Positions 57,093-64,000 of a DNA stretch of 64,000 nucleotides are shown here, in pieces (position 1 is the stretch's first letter; every line of letters begins with the position of its first letter). The notes beneath the pieces were generated by a model. The model had not been told where the DNA came from. It was given only the letters and a program-made list of their open reading frames with translations, and searched no databases. The stretch spans positions 3,893,895 to 3,957,894 of the forward strand of contig CM019714.1 in the NCBI GenBank assembly GCA_009760885.1. Direction: 5' to 3'. Both the position numbers and the translations under genes were made by a program. Source of the stretch: Achatina immaculata. Its lineage: Eukaryota; Mollusca; Gastropoda; Stylommatophora; Achatinidae.

Positions 57093-57478
57093 CATTGTAT
57101 CACTTTCTCCCCTTTCCAACGCCCCCCCCCCCAATCCCCCTACCCATTTACTACTCACCCATCACATATCACACATCACACATCACCCATCACATATCAC
57201 AAGTCTCAATTTCAACATTCTCTATACTCCATCATGCGCTCACTTTTGAGCACAACTTCTTACAAGTTCAGCTTCTTACAAGACACAGCTAAGTGACTTT
57301 TTGTTTTATTCTGGTTTTTTTTTCCATTCCTATTTTTTACACAGGATTTGTGTGAATTTATATCTTATCTCCTCTCTCTCTATTTCTTCGTCCTGTGTGT
57401 TTTTGTATGATTAAAGTTCACGCCGAAACGTCACAACTGTGTACTTGTTAAGTAATAAAGCTGTTCTTACTTTTTTTT
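57093..57478. repeat. Right inverted arm of the Penelope-like element
   Basis: Reverse-complementary to 55234-55600. Includes a poly-C stretch and CATCACACATCACCCATC repeats absent or shorter in the left arm. Confidence 0.88.
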
Positions 57479-57599
57479 TTTATTCGTTTATACATTCTGT
57501 TATCACAGCTTTACCGCAGTGGCTTCGTGTATAGTTATATACAAGCTTGTACTTAGTTGTATATACTTATTTACTAATTATTCGTGTCTCTGTATATAA

Positions 57600-57701
57600 G
57601 GCTTATTTGATTATGTATACCAACCTCGTCTGTTTTTATATACCAGATTTGTCTGTCTACATATGTCAAATTTGTCTTGTGGCTAGCCAGGTTTGTCTGT
57701 C

Positions 57702-57749
<48 letters not shown>

Positions 57750-58110
57750 AAGTTTGCCTGTCAGCATATATCAACTTTACTTATGTGGATGCCTGATGTG
57801 TCTGTCTGACTATTCCAGGTTCGTGTATGCCAGGTTTATCTGTGTGTGTGTGTGTATGCTGAGTTTGTTAGCCTGCGTAAGGCAAGCCTGTCTACATATG
57901 CCAAGTTTGTATGTTTATGGCAAGTTTGTATGCCTGTATATGTCAGGTGTGTGTTTGTGTATGCCAGTTTGTTTATCCATGTATGGCAAGTTCATCTGTC
58001 TGTGTAAGCCAGGTTAGTCTGTGTATGCCAGATTTGTCTGTGTATGCCAGGTTTGTCTGTCTGTGTAGGCCAGTTTTGTTTGTCTGTATATGTATGTCTT
58101 CTGGCCCAAT
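57600..58110. repeat. Degenerate repeats and (TA)n
   Basis: Irregular units around TATGCCAGGTTTGTCTGTCT (20-35 bp). A (TA)n microsatellite of ~36 bp lies at 57710-57746. Confidence 0.8.
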
Positions 58111-58197
58111 TTCTTCTTCTTTTTTCTTTGTTCTTGTCTGCTGTCTGTTGATTGTCTTTGTTTCACTTACTATGTCTATATGCCGGTGCTGCTGTAG

Positions 58198-58282
58198 GGT
58201 AGTAACACAACTAAAGAAGCTGTGGAGAGGAACAGACAGAACTACTAAAAAATAAGATTTTTAAGGGCATGCATCTTTTCAT
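58198..58282 (+). mobile_element. LINE family B, left part, split by family A
   Basis: AGATTTTTAAGGGCATGCAT and flanking bases match 42465-42485 of the family B copy. The element resumes at 60453. The last 10 bp (58273-58282, ATCTTTTCAT) are the target site of the inserted LINE. Confidence 0.85.
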
Positions 58283-60452
58283 AAAAACCATGCCAGGAGC
58301 TGACTGCAATAGTGACCATGATCCACTCTGTGGAAAAGTTAGAATAAAGCTAAAGAAAGCATGCAGAAAAGTGAGAAACATCAAACTGAATACAGAACTT
58401 CTTAAAAATGACCAAGAACTGCGAGAACAATACAAAGTTATTATAACAAATAGATACAATGCAATAGCAAAGATAAATAGTATAGATGAACAATGGGAAA
58501 TGTTAAGAGATTCTATCCACCAAACTGTTAAGGAGATAATACCACCGAAAAAGAAGCCCCTAAAAATAAATGGATGACAGACAACATCTTAGGACTGATG
58601 GACAAGAGGAGGAGGAGTAAAAATAACGAGGAAAAATATAGCAAGATAAATAAAGAAATAAGACGCAAATGCAGAGAAGCAAAAGAAGTGTGGTTAAATG
58701 AACAGTGCAGACAGATAGAGGACTCTCATAATAAAGACAGCAAAAACATGCATAAACGAATTAATGAACTCACAGGCAGGAAAACAAAATATACCACAGG
58801 ATGCCTGAAATCGAAAGAAGGTAAAATGTTAATGGGAAAAGAAGACATTGTGGACAGGTGGACAGATTATATCGGTGAGCTATATGGAGGAGAAAGACCA
58901 GAATTAACACCAGGTACTGAAAACTGTGATGGACCGCCAATACTTGAAGATGAAATCATAGATGCCATCAAACACATGAAGAAAGGAAAAGCAACTGGGC
59001 CTGATAATATAACAATAGAAGAAATAGAGGCACTAGAGGAGACAGGAATAAAAATAATAACCAAGTTACTGAATGATATTTACAACAGTGGTTATATTCC
59101 CAGTGACCTGATTAAATCCACGTTTATAGCACTACCAAAGAAACCAGGTGCAAAGGAATGTGACGACCACCGGACTATCAACCTCTCATGTCACATAACG
59201 AAGCTACTTCTGAGAATCATTATGAGAAGAACAAGGAAAAAGATAAAAATGGAAATAGCAGATGGACAGTTTGGATTTGTTGAAGGAAAGGGAACACACA
59301 ATGCCATTTATGCTTTACGAACACTAACAGAAAGAGCTTTAGAAGTACAGAAAGATCTCTACTTATGCTTCATTGATTACACCAAGGCATTTGACAAGGT
59401 GAAACATAGTGAAATTATTAAAATGCTTGAAGACATCAATATAGACGGCAAAGACTTGAGGATTGTAAAACATCTATACTGGCAGCAAGAAGCAGCAGTT
59501 CGAGTTGAAAATAGAATTGGAAAATACCAAACTATAAAACAAGGGGTGCGACAAGGATGTGTACTATCTCCAGACCTTTTTTCTCTGTACAGCGAGAATA
59601 TTCTAAGAACAATCATCACAGAACCAGGCATAAAAATTGGAGGATACAATATTAACAACCTTCGGTATGCTGACGACACAGTACTGATAGCTGAGAACCA
59701 ACAAGACCTGCAAAATCTCTTGGATAAAGTCGCCAAAGAAAGTGAACAGAAAGGCCTTACTTTGAACATCAAAAAGACAGAGACTATGGTTATATCTAAG
59801 AAACAGAATCCACCAGCATGCAGTATTAAATTAAATTGAACCATTCTAAAGCAGGTGCAGAAATTCAAATACCATGGAGCAGTAATAACTTCAGATGGGA
59901 AATGCAGAACAGAAATTAGGAACAGAATAGGTCAAGCAAAGACTGCATTTCAGAGAATGAGAAACATATTAGCTAACACATCTTTATCAATGAATGTTAG
60001 AAAACGAGTCCTAAAATGCTATATTGAACCTATCTTGTTATATGGAAGTGAATCATGGACAATAGCAAGTCTGCACAAAAATCATTGGAAGCAGCAGAAA
60101 TGTGGTTTATTAGAAGAATGTTGCGAATCCCCTTGACAGCAAAAATAACTAATGAAGAATGTATGAAAAGAGCTGGAGAGACAAAAAACCTTGTCAGAAA
60201 GATAAGAGAGAGACAATGTACTTTCATAGGACATGCAATGAGAAGAGGGGGCATTGAAAATATTATAACAACAGGAAAAATAGAAGGAAGAAGATCAAGA
60301 GGAAGACCAAGAGAAACGATACTGGACAGTCTGACGGGATGGTGTGAGAGGAGATCACCAACTGAACTGATGGCCTGCATGAAGGATCGGGTACTCTGGA
60401 GAAGCATAATAGCCAACGCCAGTCGGCACGGCACCTGATGATGATGATGATG
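58283..60452 (+). pseudogene. LINE family A, near-complete reverse transcriptase, inserted in family B
   Basis: Starts within the apurinic endonuclease domain (PGADCNSDHDPLCGKVRIKL; SDH is the last catalytic motif) and continues through the [38 protein letters not shown], motif [31 protein letters not shown], intact [10 protein letters not shown] (59666-59677), then [30 protein letters not shown] and GRRSRGRPRETILD. The tail is (TGA)n at ~60437-60452. Defects: a frameshift near 58574, TGA at 59837-59839, a frameshift near 60070. A perfect 10-bp target-site duplication ATCTTTTCAT flanks it (58273-58282, 60453-60462). The 5' ~half (rest of the endonuclease and any ORF1) is missing, as usual for truncated insertions. 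Least damaged LINE in the window. Confidence 0.92.
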
Positions 60453-60880
60453 ATCTTTTCATGCCTGTAAGACGTGGATACTTAACAAAACAGCTGAGAA
60501 ACACATAAATGCCTTTGAATGTAAATGCTACAGAAGAGTTCTTCAAATATCATGGACGCAAAAAAAGAACAAATATGTCCATACTACAAGAACTTAGTAT
60601 TGAAAAAGGTTGGCTGGTAAAGAGGATTAAACAGAGAAAACATATATTTTGGACACAGTAAACGTCATGATAATCTAGAGAAAACCGTTTTAGAAGGGTA
60701 CATAATGGAAAAAAGAAAGAGAGGAAGACCAAGGCGAAGACGGCAGCAAGACATCGTTGATGATCTGCGAATGGAGGCATCAGCAGCAGGCCATCTTGCT
60801 CACAACCGAGAGGCCTACAGGAGAGGTGTTAGGGAGGCAAAGTTCCGCAAGGGACATGCAAGTGACTGACTGACTGACCT
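60453..60880 (+). mobile_element. LINE family B, right part with ACTG tail
   Basis: Resumes the family B sequence (CTGTAAGACGTGGATACTTA; CYRRVLQISW encoded at ~60525) and runs to the conserved 3' end, with GAAAGAGAGGAAGACCAAGG, ATGGAGGCATCAGCAGCAGG, TTCCGCAAGGGACATGCAAG and a TGACTGACTGACTGAC tail (60864-60879). Confidence 0.9.
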
Positions 60881-61022
60881 TGCTGTGTGTGTTAAATGTT
60901 TCCTCATCTCCTACCCTAGTGATGCCGGGTGTGGTACATTGTCAGACATGTCGCTCGTCCTGATGCCCTGTCTGTTTTCTGTCTGTTTTCTGTCCACTTT
61001 CTGTCTGTTTTCTGTCCTGGCT

Positions 61023-61752
61023 ATTTCTCCGGAGCATGAGGAACGGCTACCACATCCAAGGAAGGAAGCAGGCGCGCAACTTACCCACTCCCGCCAAGGA
61101 AGGAAGCAGGCGCGCAACTTTCCCACTCCCGCCAAGGAAGGAAGCAGGCGCGCAACTTACCCACTCCCCCCAAGGAAGGAAGCAGGCGCGCAACTTACCC
61201 ACTCCCGCCAAGGAAGACAGCAGGCGCGCAACTTACCCACTCCCGCCAAGGAAGACAGCAGGCGCGCAACTTACCCACTCCCGCCAAGGAAGACAGCAGG
61301 CGCGCAACTTACCCACTCCCGCCAAGGAAGACAGCAGGCGCGCAACTTACCCACTCCCGCCAAGGAAGACAGCAGGCGCGCAACTCACCCACTCCCGCCA
61401 AGGAAGGAAGCAGGCGCGCAACTTACCCACTCCCGCCAAGGAAGACAGCAGGCGCGCAACTTACCCACTCCCGCCAAGGAAGGAAGCAGGCGCGCAACTT
61501 ACCCACTCCCGCCAAGGAAGGAAGCAGGCGCGCAACTTACCCACTCCCGCCAAGGAAGGAAGCAGGCGCGCAAAAGGTATCCTGGCACGGGGAGGTAGTT
61601 ACGTAAAATGGCAACACGGGACTCTTTCGAGGCCCCGTAATTGGAATGAGTACACTTTAAACCCTTTAACGAGGATCTATTGGAGGGCAAGTCTGGTGCC
61701 AGCAGCCGCGGTAGCTCCAGCTCCAACAGGGTATACTAAAGTTGTTGCCCAT
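61023..61752 (+). pseudogene. 18S rRNA gene fragment with an internal 38-bp expansion
   Basis: 61023-61075 matches the 18S region GAACGGCTACCACATCCAAGG. 61577-61752 matches the next conserved part, with CACGGGGAGGTAGT, GGACTCTTTCGAGGCCCCGT, AATTGGAATGAGTACACTTT, TTTAACGAGGATCTATTGGA and the universal GTGCCAGCAGCCGCGGTA. Between them the rRNA segment AAGGAAGGAAGCAGGCGCGC plus AACTTACCCACTCCC is repeated ~14 times. Substitutions in nearly invariant positions (for example GGTAGCTCCAGCTCCAACAGGG where eukaryotes have GGTAATTCCAGCTCCAATAGCG) show it is not functional. It ends after AAAGTTGTTGC; the following bases (61753-61785) weakly resemble the extreme 5' end of 18S. Confidence 0.92.
61054..61576. 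repeat. 38-bp minisatellite derived from 18S rRNA, ~14 copies
   Basis: GCGCGCAACTTACCCACTCC recurs every 38 bp (61072, 61110 and so on). Two subtypes, AAGGAAGGAAGCAGG and AAGGAAGACAGCAGG, are grouped. Confidence 0.95.
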
Positions 61753-62037
61753 TAGTCATAAACTTGTCTCAGAGATTCGAGACTCCCTGGTTCTCAGAGA
61801 TTCGAGAATCCCTGGTTCTCGGATTGAAAAAGCTCACTGCTGAGGTTCCTCCTTGGACCAGGAGATTTGTTCGCGAACAGACAGACAACTTTATCTCCGC
61901 CATTGGTCCTCCGTCATGAGATCCAAACCCTCCTGTACCGGGAGTTGGGCATAAGTGTAACAACTTTATCCTGGGACCTACCTAGAGGCGACTCCAGATG
62001 GTGAAAAATGAACTTGTTATGGAAACTCGCAACGAGA
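61753..62037. other. Single-copy DNA between rRNA fragment and LINE tail
   Basis: Contains two ~25-bp copies of AGAGATTCGAGACTCCCTGG-like sequence (61770-61825). No gene recognised; the last part may belong to the LINE end that follows. Confidence 0.45.
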
Positions 62038-62094
62038 TCAACAAAAAGTGGCGAAACATTTTGCGCGCCCTCTGTGGCGTTTAACGGCACAAGA

Positions 62095-62139
<45 letters not shown>

Positions 62140-62153
62140 TAGTAGTAGTAGTG
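61985..62153 (+). mobile_element. RTE-like LINE 3' end with (TAG)n tail
   Basis: TGTGGCGTTTAACGGCACAA and the preceding ~50 bp match the 3' end of the minus-strand RTE copies (43345-43430 and 44300-44380). Followed by TAG triplets at 62094-62153. Confidence 0.65.
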
Positions 62154-62560
62154 TCTGAGTAGATGCCCAATATTCTGTCCTCTGTCTGTGTTTTATACAA
62201 TTTTGTTCGTTGGCTGCGTGTAATAGTTTGTTGTCTGTGATTCCCTGCTTAGTTCTGTTAGCCTTTAATTCTGCGTTGCCTGGCTGTTTTCCGTGTTCTT
62301 GCCATTTTATCTGTTGTTCTCTCACCCCCAACACCCCACCCCCCACAGACGGCCCCTGGCAAGCCGGTTATCTAGCTCGTGACTCATGCAAATTTCAGGA
62401 GCTCAAAGTTGGCAGGAATGTCGTAATTGTCTCCATCTTGACAGGCATAATCCATTTTATGATGTCTTCATTTTATGTGAGGTCCTTGTCTCCTGTATGC
62501 GTTTTATCTAACATGTGTTGTGGAGGTTGATCTAGTGTTGTGTCGAGAGGTTGTATCGTG
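62154..62560. other. Single-copy DNA, no gene recognised
   Basis: About 400 bp; a short run of C at ~62326-62345. Confidence 0.5.
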
Positions 62561-62762
62561 TGTTAAGTAACCGGCTGTGTTGTGTGTTGAGAAGCTGTGT
62601 CGTGTTTTGAGTGCTGATAGGTTGTGTCGTGTGTTGAGAGGTTGTCCTGTGTTCTGAGTGTTGAGAGGTTGTCCTGTGTTCTGGGTGTTGAGAGGTTGTC
62701 CTGTGTTCTGGGTGTTGAGAGGGTGTCCGTGTTCTGAGTGTTGAGAGGTTGTCGTGTGTACC
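62561..62762. repeat. ~28-30-bp minisatellite, ~7 copies
   Basis: Units around GTTGAGAGGTTGTCCTGTGT and TCTGAGT. Confidence 0.9.
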
Positions 62763-63139
62763 GAGTGCTAGGATGTTGGGTCGTGTGTGTTCAGTTTCCT
62801 GTCCTATTTCGTTTATCACATTCCAGATTGTTTTGTCAAAGTTCAGTTGTGGTACGATCCATGTTTTTAATCTTTTCTGTTATCTGGTCTTTGGCGGCAA
62901 ACACACAATGTCGGTCAATGGGGTCAGCTCGGGCGAGCCTGTTCAAACTTGGCCGCCCTCTGGCAGGGACCTCTGGCTGCAGCACATTCCCCAGGTCATG
63001 TTTTGACGTGATTAAAATGAATTAAGACATGTAGGTCAAACAATACACCAGAACATTTTTTTTATCTTACTAGGACCAAATACTTGTAATTTCTGCGGTC
63101 AATGTTCTGGCCATTTCTGAAGCAGATTAGATATATACA
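62763..63139. other. Single-copy DNA, no gene recognised
   Basis: About 375 bp; no recognisable coding, RNA or element sequence. Confidence 0.5.
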
Positions 63140-64000
63140 CACACTCCCTCTCCTTCTGTCTTTCTCTGTCTTACTCTTTCTCTCTATCCGTCTCTCTGTC
63201 TGTCTGTCTCTCTCTCACTCTTTCTCTCTGTCGCTCTCTCAGTCTCTTTCTCCTCTCTCTCTCTCTCGTTCACTCACTCTGTCTCTCTCTCACTCTGTCC
63301 CTCACACTCTCTGTCTCTCTCTTTCACTCACCCTATCTCTCTCTTTCACTCTCTCTCACTCTCTCTCTCTTTCACTCTCTCTGTCCCTCACACTCTCTGT
63401 CTTTCTCTTTAACTCTGTCTCTCTCTTTCACTCACTCTCTCTCTCTCACTCTGTCCCTCACACTCTCTGTCTCTCTCTTTCACTCACTCTGTCTCTCTCT
63501 TTCACTCTCTCTCACTCTCTCTGTCTCTCTCTCACTCTGTCCCTCACACTCTCTGTCTTTCTCTTTCACTCACTCTGTCTCTCTTTCACTCACTCTGTCT
63601 CTCTCTTTCACTCACTCTGTCTCTCTCTTTCACTCACTCTGTCTCTCTCTTTCACTCACTCTGTCTCTCTCTCACTCTGTCCCTCACACTCTCTGTCTCT
63701 CTCTCTTTCACTCAGTCTGTCTCTCTCCTTCACTCTCTCTCTCACTCTCTCTCTTTCACTCACTCTGTCTCTCTCTCACTCTGTCCCTCACACTCTCTGT
63801 CTCTCTCTTTCACTCACTCTGTCTCTCTCTCACTCTGTCCCTCACACTCTCTGTCTCTCTCTTTTACTCTCTCTCTCTTTCACTCTCTCTCTCTCTTTCA
63901 CTATCTCTCCCTTTCACTGTCTCTCTCTTTCACTGTCTCTCTCTTTCACTTAATCTCTCTCTCTTTCAATCACTCTGTCTCTCTCTTTCACTCTCTCTCA
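63140..64000. repeat. CT-rich microsatellite/minisatellite field
   Basis: Nearly pure CTCTCT with CACT and GT punctuation; blocks such as CACTCTGTCCCTCACACTCT recur irregularly. Runs off the window. All forward frames open through low complexity. Confidence 0.95.

Larger units (their letters stand above)
55234..57478 (-). mobile_element. Penelope-like element with long inverted arms, broken
   Basis: Arms 55234-55600 and 57093-57478 are inverted copies of one another (~365-385 bp, roughly 80% identical; AACAGCTTTATTACTTAA begins the left arm and reversed ends the right). Between them the minus strand encodes a Penelope-type reverse transcriptase: VSIGTKTGPSYACLFMAF, YEGYIDDGIGVTS (YIDD at 56926-56937), EISDKSVNFLDIKISI, YKPTDSHTYLLYTSSHPEAC, KNSIPYS, then a C-terminal part NLKDILVYGHLKWKL, NRPRCVTCHVG and SRNVIYATVCKRC with SYIDETGF, a decayed GIY-YIG endonuclease (usual YIGET). 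Frameshifts and stops, plus a LINE inserted at 56346-56510, make it non-functional. Inverted terminal arms are a known arrangement of these elements. Confidence 0.8.

Noticed and set aside
61023..61752. Functional 18S rRNA gene
   Set aside because: Only part of 18S is present, near-invariant positions are mutated and a 38-bp repeat interrupts it.
63102..63953. A 283-codon Ser/Leu-rich frame
   Set aside because: Low-complexity CT repeat.

Overview
This looks like an intergenic-to-genic stretch of a metazoan nuclear genome, probably a lophotrochozoan such as a mollusc. That placement is inference. It rests on spliceosomal introns, several non-LTR retrotransposon families (two related RT families and RTE-like copies), a Penelope-like element with inverted arms, tRNA-derived SINEs and an 18S rRNA-derived segment. 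Nothing prokaryotic is present.

The window is dominated by tandem repeats. About 45 minisatellite or microsatellite arrays, with units of roughly 18 to 63 bp, cover about 45% of the bases by rough sum. On top of these lie at least five head-to-tail duplications of 0.85 to 2 kb (847, ~1808-2038, 1693, 1074 and 952 bp), some carrying arrays inside them. The largest arrays are a 33-bp satellite (20008-23803) and a 24-28-bp array (31380-33766), both with higher-order duplication. Most long open frames in the window are read-through of such arrays and are not genes.

Layout: 1-2319 broken LINE (family A) with a perfect 847-bp internal duplication; 2324-13432 arrays and two large duplications; 13440-24760 duplicated single-copy DNA and arrays; 25000-30600 arrays, a 5'-truncated RTE with a 12-bp target-site duplication, and an inverted-repeat element; 30650-37980 arrays with one possible Ig-domain exon at 34150; 38055-46060 a cluster of LINE fragments, a tRNA-derived SINE pair and a duplicated 952-bp block; 46137-55162 the one convincing host gene; 55234-57478 a Penelope-like element on the minus strand; 58198-60880 one LINE nested in another with a clean 10-bp target-site duplication; 61023-61752 an 18S rRNA pseudogene fragment in which a 38-bp piece of rRNA has become a 14-copy minisatellite; then low-complexity DNA to the end.

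The host gene was assembled from phase-compatible exons: a signal peptide exon, a 1.3-kb Ser/Thr-rich mucin-type repeat exon, and three short downstream exons. Total CDS is 1638 nt (545 codons plus stop). Its introns are largely filled with minisatellites. The 3' splice site of exon 3 is itself tandemly triplicated with a 40-bp period, and only the last copy gives an open reading frame.

A recurring theme is that ordinary sequence (rRNA, LINE coding sequence, a splice acceptor, mucin coding sequence) has been locally amplified into tandem arrays.
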